From NCBI GenBank assembly GCA_002722955.1, contig PBMZ01000105.1, positions 1 through 62,919 of the forward strand: a stretch of 62,919 nucleotides of DNA, read 5' to 3'. The stretch's first letter is position 1. Every line of letters begins with the position of its first letter. This document shows positions 16,299-24,192 of the stretch, one piece after another. A program made the position numbers and the translations under genes. This DNA is from Planctomycetaceae bacterium. Its GTDB lineage: Bacteria; Planctomycetota; Planctomycetia; Planctomycetales; Planctomycetaceae. Below the pieces are notes generated by a model, which was not told the DNA's origin, searched no databases, and saw only the letters and a program-made list of their open reading frames with translations.

Positions 16299-18023
16299 CT
16301 ACTCGCTCTTCTTTATCGGCAGTAACACATACGACAAATGCGTCTTGTCGTGATAGACCTTCTCGGTAGAAACGAGAGTGCGTTTGCCGGTTGGGCCTTC
16401 GCCGGTGTTTGTGTTGCGATCGAAGAGCGGGAAGTACGCGCCGCTGACGTCAACTTGCAACCGATGGCCGCGGGCGATGGTTGCCGCAACAGGCCCGAGA
16501 TCGATTTTGACTGAATAGAACTTGCCAGCTGTCAGCGGTTTCGGGTGAAGCTCTGAATCTCGGTAGCGACCTCGGATGATGCCGACCGCAAGATTTTGTG
16601 CGAAACCGTCCGGGTGAACGTCAATCAGTCTGACGGCCCAGTCTGCATCAGGCGTCGATGCGGACACGGAGAGCTGTGCCTCGGCATTTCCTGCGAAAGT
16701 CAGAGGCTGCGTCAACGGTTCTGAACGATAAACGAGAACATCGTCGCGATCTTCAATCGGTCTTTGATCGACGGGAGCCCATGTTGCCGCGTGCAACGGG
16801 CGACTGTCTGTAACAGGACATGCGGGGGTTGGATCGGCGGGATCGGCTTTGAAAGTATCCGCGGGTTCTGACTTCGTCGGCGCGTGGCGATCCAGCCGAC
16901 CGTTGCCGCGACGCGTGTTTGCTTTGCCTTCGGAATGCAAGAAGAATCGAGTTAACTCGTGGCCTGCTGGTGGCCAGTTGTTGGCTTCTCGCCATTGGTT
17001 GTCTCCCATAACAAAATAGCGAACGGGAGCGAACGACTTCGAGTTAACAGCCGGCTTGGCCAAATAACGGTTAAACCAGTCGATGTTGGCCGCGACCGAA
17101 TCCCATCGAGCCTCGGGACCGAAATCGACTTCACCGACTTTCGCCCCGCCGATCGTTCCATGATCCCAAGGTCCCAGAATCAACTGTTGTTGATCACGAG
17201 TCGCCGAATCGCGAGCATCGTTTCGCATCCGCATGAAATTGCCAACGGACTCTCGCGAGAAAAAGTCGTAATAGCCAACGACATGTTGGATTGGCATCTT
17301 GAGATCAGTGATCTGATCGGTCAGATTCAAACGGTTCCAATATCCGTTGGGCTCTGGATGCATATAGATCCCTTTGAGCCATGGAATCGACCAGCCAATC
17401 GCTTGATCCGTTTCGCTCAACGGCAAATGCATCAAAACCTTGTCCCAGTCCGCTGGCGGCGTCGCGCCTTCAGGCTGATCGCGGCCCGCCGCCCAACGTG
17501 CAATTAGCGAAGTGCGACACACGCCGCCCAGGTAAAGATTACGGTAGAAGTTACTCCAAGTGGCTCGCGGAACGATCGTCACCAGCCCTGGCGGCTTTTC
17601 AACAGCGGCTTGCCACTGAACCGCTCCCACATAAGAACTTCCCCACATACCAATGCGGCCATTGCACCACGACTGCCGACTGATCCATTCAATCGTGTCA
17701 TAGCCGTCTTGGCCTTCGTTGTTGTAAGGAATCAACTTGCCTTCAGACGCTCCAGTGCCGCGACAATCCTGAATCACCGCGACATAACCGGCCGCAACAA
17801 ATCGCCTAGCGACGCCAGCCACACGATCTTTGTTGTAAGGCGTCCGGACAAGCACAACAGATGCTCGCTCTGTGTCAGAGTCTCGATAGACATCAGTTGC
17901 CAACACCAGCCCATCACGCATCACGACCTTCGCAGTAGTTGGCTTCAGGTCAGCCGCCTGGGAAACCCCCGCCAGAATCGAGATAAGCGAGACGACGATG
18001 CAAAAGCAGTTTGGATTGATCAT
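16299..18023 (-). CDS. CocE/NonD-family hydrolase (X-Pro dipeptidyl-peptidase S15-like)
   Basis: This exported serine hydrolase has 574 aa. The signal peptide is residues 1-23 (ending VSQAA). The alpha/beta-hydrolase domain carries the nucleophile motif GSSYVG with Ser130 and the preceding oxyanion-region DCRGTGASEG. The likely acid is in VVGYYDFF and the His in LGPWDHG. The C-terminal jelly-roll domain typical of cocaine esterase and S15 peptidases follows (VSASTPDADWAVRLIDV; RLQVDVSGAYFPLFDRN). It probably cleaves acyl-amino or peptide bonds outside the cytoplasm. It is a single gene. Confidence 0.9.
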   Translation of the reverse strand: MINPNCFCIVVSLISILAGVSQAADLKPTTAKVVMRDGLVLATDVYRDSDTERASVVLVRTPYNKDRVAGVARRFVAAGYVAVIQDCRGTGASEGKLIPYNNEGQDGYDTIEWISRQSWCNGRIGMWGSSYVGAVQWQAAVEKPPGLVTIVPRATWSNFYRNLYLGGVCRTSLIARWAAGRDQPEGATPPADWDKVLMHLPLSETDQAIGWSIPWLKGIYMHPEPNGYWNRLNLTDQITDLKMPIQHVVGYYDFFSRESVGNFMRMRNDARDSATRDQQQLILGPWDHGTIGGAKVGEVDFGPEARWDSVAANIDWFNRYLAKPAVNSKSFAPVRYFVMGDNQWREANNWPPAGHELTRFFLHSEGKANTRRGNGRLDRHAPTKSEPADTFKADPADPTPACPVTDSRPLHAATWAPVDQRPIEDRDDVLVYRSEPLTQPLTFAGNAEAQLSVSASTPDADWAVRLIDVHPDGFAQNLAVGIIRGRYRDSELHPKPLTAGKFYSVKIDLGPVAATIARGHRLQVDVSGAYFPLFDRNTNTGEGPTGKRTLVSTEKVYHDKTHLSYVLLPIKKSE

Positions 18024-18044
18024 AAAGCGCCCCCGTACGTTGAT

Positions 18045-18233
18045 TTACCCGATCATTGCCGTTGAACAAATCCGCCGTTTATACAACAGTCGTGCTGCGA
18101 CGAATAGCAAAAGCCCTAAAGAGTAAGGCTGCGAGCACCAGTATTCACGGAGCGTTTCAACATCTCCGTCGCCAAGTGTTCTACAGACTGCAAGAAATGT
18201 TTGATCTGAAAACAATCGAGCTTCGTTCGCCAC
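18045..18233 (-). CDS. Possible small membrane peptide
   Basis: This is a 62-codon frame with GTG start and one hydrophobic segment (YSLGLLLFVAARLLY) ending in basic residues. No recognisable ribosome-binding site or family was found, so it may be chance. Confidence 0.2.
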   Translation of the reverse strand: MANEARLFSDQTFLAVCRTLGDGDVETLREYWCSQPYSLGLLLFVAARLLYKRRICSTAMIG

Positions 18234-18271
18234 GAGATTAAGAGCCGCTGTCTAAACATGAGGGATGAACA

Positions 18272-18532
18272 ATGGAAGCTTTCGCGATTGTCACTGCTTG
18301 CGGAATTGGTATGGCCGTGTTGACTCTGCTGTTCAAGCCGTTCTTCGGCAACTGGGAAGAGTTTGCAGACTGCGTTAGATTCTGGTTTACGCCCGATCTG
18401 TTTTCCTTAGTGCGCGGTGAAGCCGTCCATGACTTCGTTGCCGAGCTAAAATTAGGTATCTGGTTCTTTTGTGGAGGCGGATGCGGTTACGCAGCCTATG
18501 TTGGACTCATGAAGGTGTTTGGTCCTGGATAA
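18272..18532 (+). CDS. Small two-helix membrane protein
   Basis: The protein has 86 aa with hydrophobic helices at about 2-24 and 60-83, the second with a Cys-Gly-rich stretch (FFCGGGCGYAAYVGL). The ATG is preceded by GAGGGATGAACA, a reasonable ribosome-binding site. The loop between the helices is acidic and aromatic. No family was recognised; it stands alone. Confidence 0.6.
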   Translation: MEAFAIVTACGIGMAVLTLLFKPFFGNWEEFADCVRFWFTPDLFSLVRGEAVHDFVAELKLGIWFFCGGGCGYAAYVGLMKVFGPG

Positions 18533-18583
18533 GCACACATTCTTCCAGCTCGCATAAACCGGTCATCCAGGGAAGAGTGACGT

Positions 18584-19467
18584 CTATTCGCGTGGTGGCT
18601 CCGCAAGGTGCACAGTCATAGTTTGCCTCAAGCCGGGCCGTAAATAATGGTCGGCGTTTCGGAAAACGGCCAAGACTCGGCAGGATTCTGTGACGAGCTC
18701 GACGCGGATGTCGACGAATGTCAGAGAGCCAAACATGGTCTTTATTGACCCATCGGCGCGTTTGACGAGCGCCGAGACTTTTGCTCCTGGACGCAGACGC
18801 CGCGCATCGTCGATGGGCACATAGCCTTGAAGTTTGACGAGGTCGATGTTGATGATTTCCGCGATCTCGTCACCTTCCTTCACAAACTCCCCTCCCTGTT
18901 TATGCACTTTGACGAGTCGTCCCGTGAATGGTGCTACGATTTCGAGTTCGTGAAGCGCTTCTTCCGCGACCTTGGCTTCAGTTTTTAGTTGTTCGTGTTC
19001 GACTTTGGCCTTCTCAACTTCGAGTAGGGCTCTCTCCTCTGCCAACCGGAGTGCCCGAAGTTCCGCTTCTGGAACGGTGCCTGGAATTTGCCTGTTTGTT
19101 CGTTCCGCTATTTTCAGCTTTGATTCGTGGGGTTCTAATGATTTTTTAGCGAATCGAACGTGAACGTCACTTTCGGCGCGTCTGCTAAGGAGTTCATGTT
19201 TGGCAACGATTTCACTATTACCGGTTTCAGCGACGACCTCTCCTTGTTGAATTTTGTCACCTTCATCCCTTACAGACGAGAGCTTGCCTTTTTGCCGACT
19301 GACTAAGACAACATCGGAATACGGAAGAGTCGTGCACGGGTTGACGACGAGTTTGCTCGGCTGTGATTGGTGTTATCCCAGCGTCGTACGTGCGCCAGTT
19401 CGTGGAGCAATACCAACTCGATTTGCTCAGCGCTGGCACCTGCTAAGAATGAAGTTGGCAAGATAGA
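18584..19467 (-). pseudogene. Remnant of an M56 (BlaR1-type) peptidase joined to an HlyD-like domain
   Basis: Reading leftward from 19467, one frame gives ILPTSFLAGASAEQIELVLL and then HELAHVRRWDN, the zinc-binding HExxH block of M56 peptidases. It goes no further. From about 19372 a second frame takes over and runs to a stop at 18584. That part has the form of a membrane-fusion (HlyD-type) protein: a biotinyl-lipoyl motif (VRDEGDKIQQGEVVAETG), a coiled coil rich in Glu/Lys, then IVAPFTGRLVKVHKQGGEFV and a beta-barrel end. There is no start codon, no membrane anchor and a frame break between the halves, so the locus is decayed. A translated HlyD-like remnant from a TTG at 19045 is conceivable. 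Confidence 0.7.
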
Positions 19468-19484
19468 CTAATTCTATAAAAATA

Positions 19485-19622
19485 GAACACATCGGCGGGA
19501 GTACCTTCTCAGGTGATTCCGAGGGACACGCAGCAGCTAGCGCTGGCAATGACCGGTTGCGATCGATTAAAGGTGAGATTCAAGACATCGAGAACGAACG
19601 CTTCAAATTGATCGAGCGCTGA
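19485..19622 (+). other. Short open stretch resembling a gene C-terminus
   Basis: An in-frame segment without a start codon ends in a charged helix (IKGEIQDIENERFKLIER, then stop). Composition is protein-like, but no parent family was recognised. Beside the wrecked M56/HlyD locus it may be another fragment. Confidence 0.25.
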
Positions 19623-19747
19623 TGCCCTTTTGTTGCTGCGAGGTTCATTTTCGATCCAATTTCAGAATCTCGCGTGATATCCGCGATCAGTTCTCGCCGC
19701 GTGGAATGAGGTGAATAGTTTTCGCTAACTTCCAACGAGGAACCGAT

Positions 19748-20611
19748 ATGACACCTTTGGGGACGGTTGTTCTTTATTCCGCTGGCCACATCGGCAGCGC
19801 GACGATCTTGAATCGATTGGTCGAGTCCGACGAGTTCGAAGTCGTTGGCATCGTCAAAGCGCAAACTGTTCCGCTCACTCAGAAAGGACTTCAGCGTTTT
19901 CGCAAATACTTACAGAAGACGGGTTTACGATTTGGCTGGATGTTGTTCTGGCAGCAAATCGTTCAGGCCATCGCCTATTTTGTGGGGCGGTTGATTCCCG
20001 GATCCAGACGAATTCGCCCTGGCTGGAAGGTTGCCGAGGAACTCGGCATACCGATTTACGAGTGCGAAAACGTCAACGATGACGCATCGGTCAAGTTCAT
20101 CGAATCGTTGGGCCCAGATGTTCTCGTCTCTGCCTATTTCAACCAGATCCTAAAATCGCCCGTGATCCAGATACCCAATCGAGGAGTCTTGAATGTGCAT
20201 CCAGGCTGGCTGCCTCGATATCGCGGCGCGATGGCCTACTTCTGGGTGCTCCGTAATGGAGAAGAGAGGGGAGGCGTCAGTGTTCATTGGATCGACGAGG
20301 GAATTGACACAGGCCCGATTCTGGCTCGTCGCCAATTTCGTCTCAGTCGTGGCATCACACAGCAGCGAGTCTTAGTCACCACGGCGGTTATCGGAGCCCG
20401 GCTGCTCACACGCGTGGCCCGGCAATTGATCAAGAGCAACGAACTCGCCAGCTTAACTCAAGAGTCGCTCGAGCCAGCCGCGTACTTTCCGATGCCAAGC
20501 GGTCAAGACTTCCAGGTTTACTCGACCATGCGAAGATTCTTTCGCATTCGCGATGTCTTCGCTTACTTGATCAAGAATCGCCCCCGCAAGCTAATCCACA
20601 GCGCTTGTTAG
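19748..20611 (+). CDS. Formyltransferase-fold protein (methionyl-tRNA formyltransferase-like)
   Basis: The protein has 287 aa with the Asn-His-Asp catalytic pattern of the formyl transferase family: SAYFNQIL, VLNVHPGWLPRYRG and IDEGIDTGPIL. The HPGxLPxxRG motif binds the folate cofactor. It lacks the C-terminal tRNA-binding domain of Fmt, so a small-molecule amine or nucleotide-sugar substrate is more likely than initiator tRNA. It converges on and overlaps the TerB-like gene by 4 bp. Confidence 0.85.
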   Translation: MTPLGTVVLYSAGHIGSATILNRLVESDEFEVVGIVKAQTVPLTQKGLQRFRKYLQKTGLRFGWMLFWQQIVQAIAYFVGRLIPGSRRIRPGWKVAEELGIPIYECENVNDDASVKFIESLGPDVLVSAYFNQILKSPVIQIPNRGVLNVHPGWLPRYRGAMAYFWVLRNGEERGGVSVHWIDEGIDTGPILARRQFRLSRGITQQRVLVTTAVIGARLLTRVARQLIKSNELASLTQESLEPAAYFPMPSGQDFQVYSTMRRFFRIRDVFAYLIKNRPRKLIHSAC

Positions 20612-21051
20612 CCGTCGTTCTTGTAGACCATCACTTGGACGATCGTCTTAGCACGCTTCTTATCGATTTCAAGCTTCTCGCGCAGATCGTCAATGAATTC
20701 GCGTTCTTCTTGCTCGACGACTCCGTCGGCAAGCACAATATCAACCGCGTTGGCAAAAACGGCTTCTCGAAGTTCCGGTGGTACTTTCGGGTACGCCTTT
20801 TCGAGCAATCGCTCCGGACCTTTTTTCTTTAGTTCACCGATCAGTCGGTCGATCATCGAGCCGAATTGTTGTGGACTGAGACGTTGATAGAGTCGCCGCG
20901 AGCCAAGAATCAAATTCAAGTTCTGGCATTCTTCATCACCGATGTGTCCATCGCACGCTGAGGCACAGATCAACACGCCAGCAAATCCTTCTTGGGGACC
21001 GAATTCCGAAGGCGAATCAACATCGTCCAAAATGTCATCAAACAGTGACAT
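20608..21051 (-). CDS. TerB-like (tellurite resistance B family) protein
   Basis: The protein has 147 aa in an all-helical TerB-type fold: a first acidic metal motif in ASACDGHIGDEE and a second in IVLADGVVEQEEREFIDDL. These Asp/Glu clusters bind metal in TerB. A closely similar paralogue follows downstream on the same strand (21117-21560) but is interrupted. The role of TerB outside tellurite clusters is poorly known; no ter genes are nearby. Confidence 0.85.
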   Translation of the reverse strand: MSLFDDILDDVDSPSEFGPQEGFAGVLICASACDGHIGDEECQNLNLILGSRRLYQRLSPQQFGSMIDRLIGELKKKGPERLLEKAYPKVPPELREAVFANAVDIVLADGVVEQEEREFIDDLREKLEIDKKRAKTIVQVMVYKNDG

Positions 21052-21116
21052 GGAATTATCTTTCTAAGTGGTGTCTTTCGGTTGAGATCACGACGTCATC
21101 GATGATCGAAGTCAGG

Positions 21117-21560
21117 CTAACCCTTATTCTTGATCACCATGACGCGAACGATCATCTTGGACACCTTGGGATCCAATTCCAGTTTTCTGGAGAGGTCATT
21201 CATGAATTCCTTTTCGTCGTCGTCGACAACACCGTCCGCGAAAACGATGTTGCAAGCATTGGCGAACGCCGACTAATGGAGTTCCTCGGGCAAGGTATCG
21301 ACACAGCCATCCACCAATGATTCGGCACCGTGCTTCTTCAGCACACCCATCAGCTTATTCATGACTTGATCAAATTGTTTCTCATTGATACGGCGAAACA
21401 ATTTCATGCGAAACAGCGATGTCAGCAATTGTGAAAACTCATCTTCGCTGATGTGCCCGTCGCAGGCACTGGCAGCTAACAAGATTCCCGCGAAGGATTC
21501 CTGCGGACTGAGTTTCGTACGGGTATCCATACCGCTAAACAAAGAATCAAATAGCCCCAT
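21117..21560 (-). pseudogene. TerB-like paralogue interrupted by an in-frame amber codon
   Basis: The first part (MGLFDSLFSGMD... to TLPEELH) aligns with the intact neighbour, including SACDGHISEDE. A TAG at 21273-21275 stands where the neighbour continues PPELREAVFANA. The same frame then resumes as SAFANACNIVFADGVVDDDE and runs to a natural stop at 21117. A single change, GAG to TAG, would explain it. The start is placed at the ATG of MGLFDSLF by analogy with MSLFDDIL. A truncated 95-aa product lacking the second metal motif could still be made. Confidence 0.85.
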
Positions 21561-21644
21561 GATGACACTCACATAAGAGGATTGAATAAATGTTCGCTAC
21601 CATCGTAGCAACTTGACCGAGGATCGCCAACAAATAGCAACGTT

Positions 21645-21695
21645 GGTCGGATTGCCAATCCGATCAAATCAATAGGACGGATTGGCAATCCGTCC
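21645..21695. repeat. Paired GGATTGGCAATCC hairpins
   Basis: GGTCGGATTGCCAATCCGAT (from 21645) and GGACGGATTGGCAATCCGTC (from 21675) are each nearly perfect palindromes separated by about 9 nt. They lie between the divergent TerB-like and beta-CASP genes and follow the two-hairpin plan of the other repeats. Confidence 0.75.
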
Positions 21696-21804
21696 TCGTT
21701 TGTACAAACACGACAACGACTTACCACGACAGTTTTCATCCGGCTGAGACTCGACTACGATCAGCGCAGTAATCTTAGGGAACAATATTAAGGTATGAGG
21801 TCTT

Positions 21805-23136
21805 ATGCGGATCATTCATCACGGCGGACATACTGGAGTCACGGGGTCTTGCCATCAACTGAAACTCGACAACGGACGTTCTCTACTGGTGGACTGCGGT
21901 TTGTTTCAGGGAGACGATGCACACAGGCATCCTGATTTGGAGATCGAGTTTCCGCTCGACGGCATCGATTCGTTGATCTTGACTCACGTGCATATCGACC
22001 ATGTCGGGCGCTTGCCTTATCTGTTCGCTGCGGGCTTTCGAGGCAACATCTACTGCACCAAACCGACTGCGAAAATGTTACCGTTAACGATCGAGGATGC
22101 GTTGAAGATCGGCTTCACGCGAAACCGGCGTTTGATCAACAAGTTCCTGAATCTTGTCAAAGACCACCTTTGCCCGATGGAATATCAATCGTGGCAAGAC
22201 ATCCCTTGTGGCGCTCAAATCAAGTTCAAGTCGGCCGGGCACATCCTGGGGTCGGCCTACGTTGAAATTCAGGCAGAAGGAAGCAAGGTGATTTTCTCAG
22301 GAGACTTAGGTGCTCCCTATGCACCTTTACTTAAGAGTCCAGAGGCGCCCTACAGCGCCGACACCATGGTTCTCGAATCCACCTATGGCGACAAGAACCA
22401 TCAAGGACGGCGCGAGCGACGTCAGACCTTGCAGAAGATTTTAGAGAAGTCATTAGATGACAAGGGCACGACCATCATCCCTGCCTTCGGTCTGGGCCGA
22501 ACACAAGAGTTGCTGTACGAGATCAACGCGATGCTGCAGCAGATCGAGACGCGGCGGCGCTTTAGCTTGCTGAAGGAAGTCGACGTCATCGTAGATTCAC
22601 CTTTGGGCGGAAAGTTCACCAAGGTTTACAAGGACCATGATCGCTTTTGGGACAATGAGGCGCGCCGCCGATTACGAACCGGCGACCAACCCCTAATCTT
22701 CGAGAACCTGATCACCGTTGATGACCACCGCGATCACCAACGAAAAGTTGACTATCTGGATCGTAGCGGCCGCCCGGCTATCGTCATTGCGGGCAGTGGA
22801 ATGTGTACCGGCGGTCGAGTCGTGAATTACCTGAAACGGCTGCTCGATGATTCTCGAACAGACATCGTCTTCGTCGGCTATCAAGGTCGCGGTACGCTTG
22901 GGCGAGACATCCAAGCACGCCGTCGATCGGTTGAAATCGACGGTCGACGATATCCGATTCGAGCCGACGTACACACACTATCGGGCTACTCGGCCCACGC
23001 CGATCAAAGCAATCTGGTCAACTTCGTAAAGCGGATGCGAAAACGCCCCAAGAAAGTGATCCTCGTCCACGGAGAAACAAAAGCGAAACGCGTGCTTAAA
23101 GGCGAGTTACAGAAGCTTGGCGTTGACGTGAAATAG
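21805..23136 (+). CDS. Metallo-beta-lactamase/beta-CASP RNA-processing nuclease
   Basis: The protein has 443 aa. The zinc motif HVHIDH (61-66) follows TGSCHQL, and SGDLGAPY gives the later Asp ligand. The beta-CASP insertion includes ESTYGDKNH, IPAFGLGRTQELL, IAGSGMCTGGR and, at the end, SGYSAHADQ and VLVHGE. This is the signature of the CPSF73/RNase J-like exonuclease group (YSH1 type). It probably processes RNA in the cytoplasm, alone or in a complex. Confidence 0.92.
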   Translation: MRIIHHGGHTGVTGSCHQLKLDNGRSLLVDCGLFQGDDAHRHPDLEIEFPLDGIDSLILTHVHIDHVGRLPYLFAAGFRGNIYCTKPTAKMLPLTIEDALKIGFTRNRRLINKFLNLVKDHLCPMEYQSWQDIPCGAQIKFKSAGHILGSAYVEIQAEGSKVIFSGDLGAPYAPLLKSPEAPYSADTMVLESTYGDKNHQGRRERRQTLQKILEKSLDDKGTTIIPAFGLGRTQELLYEINAMLQQIETRRRFSLLKEVDVIVDSPLGGKFTKVYKDHDRFWDNEARRRLRTGDQPLIFENLITVDDHRDHQRKVDYLDRSGRPAIVIAGSGMCTGGRVVNYLKRLLDDSRTDIVFVGYQGRGTLGRDIQARRRSVEIDGRRYPIRADVHTLSGYSAHADQSNLVNFVKRMRKRPKKVILVHGETKAKRVLKGELQKLGVDVK

Positions 23137-23186
23137 CGTCGAAGAATGTACTACATTCGTTTGACGCCCAGCCGAAGGCCTCTCAT

Positions 23187-23984
23187 TCAAAGCGGAATTC
23201 TCAGCCCATCATAAGCCAGCTCAATCGAATCCGGCAGTTGGGCATTCGTCGCTTCATATTCCAGCGAGTGAGAGATGTGCGTCAGGTAAGCACGCTTTGG
23301 TTTAACGCGTTGGATCACATCGATGGCCTCGCCAACGCTGAGATGTGTGGGGTGCGGCCTTTCGCGCAGGGCGTCAATGATCAGAACGTCCAAGTTTTCG
23401 AGCAACGGCCAACTCTCATCCGGGATGACGCTTACATCCGTACAAAACGCGACATCATTGATTCGAAAGCCAAGGATCGGCAACTTGCCATGCATCAATC
23501 GAATTGGCTGAATCCGTTGCCCTAACAGGTCGAAGGCCGAAAGCGTAATCCGACGCAGTTCCAACTTCGGGGTCGCGAAATGATGGTCGTTGAATTTCGG
23601 CGGTTCGAAGGCGTAACTGTACGCCATGCGGATTTGCTCTTCGACCAATTCCTCGCAGTACAAAGGAATCGGTCGGTCCAGCCGATAACCGAACAGCCGC
23701 AAGTCATCCAATCCAAACAAATGATCGGCGTGGCTATGTGTATAAACGACACCATGGACAATGTCGATCTGTTCGCGGATCAACTGCATTCGAAGCTCGG
23801 GCGGCGTGTCGATCAAGATGTTGCCTTCAGGCGCTTGCACAAAGACACCCGTTCGCGTCCGATGATTTTTCGCGTTCGAGGATTTACAGACATCGCAATC
23901 ACAGCCGATCACGGGAACACCAACGCTGGTGGCCGTTCCAAGCAAGATCATCTCCCGCCGTTCATTGTCGTCGATCGTTGTCAT
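23187..23984 (-). CDS. MBL-fold phosphodiesterase, PhnP-like
   Basis: The protein has 265 aa. The catalytic motif THSHADH (82-88) binds two metals, and an N-terminal structural zinc loop GCDCDVC (27-33) is the PhnP hallmark. RTRTG and the terminal LTHISHSLEY segment agree with the PhnP/RNase Z-like subgroup. The likely substrate is a cyclic phosphodiester such as a cyclic ribose phosphate. No phn operon is nearby, so a C-P lyase role is not supported here. Confidence 0.85.
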   Translation of the reverse strand: MTTIDDNERREMILLGTATSVGVPVIGCDCDVCKSSNAKNHRTRTGVFVQAPEGNILIDTPPELRMQLIREQIDIVHGVVYTHSHADHLFGLDDLRLFGYRLDRPIPLYCEELVEEQIRMAYSYAFEPPKFNDHHFATPKLELRRITLSAFDLLGQRIQPIRLMHGKLPILGFRINDVAFCTDVSVIPDESWPLLENLDVLIIDALRERPHPTHLSVGEAIDVIQRVKPKRAYLTHISHSLEYEATNAQLPDSIELAYDGLRIPL

Positions 23985-24192
23985 CCCGAAAGTTCTCGTC
24001 CTGTCTTCGTTGTTCGTTGATACTGCATGATCTCAGGGAAACGAAAGCGACACAACCGAATCGCCGAGAAGCACGGATTGATTCTTCCAGAAATGACGGA
24101 AGGAAATTGACTACCCGTCGATCCAGCGGTAAGAAGAATCCACTCCTAGTCACGAACTCGATTCTTGCTTGAAATTCGCTCGAGCCTTCGCG

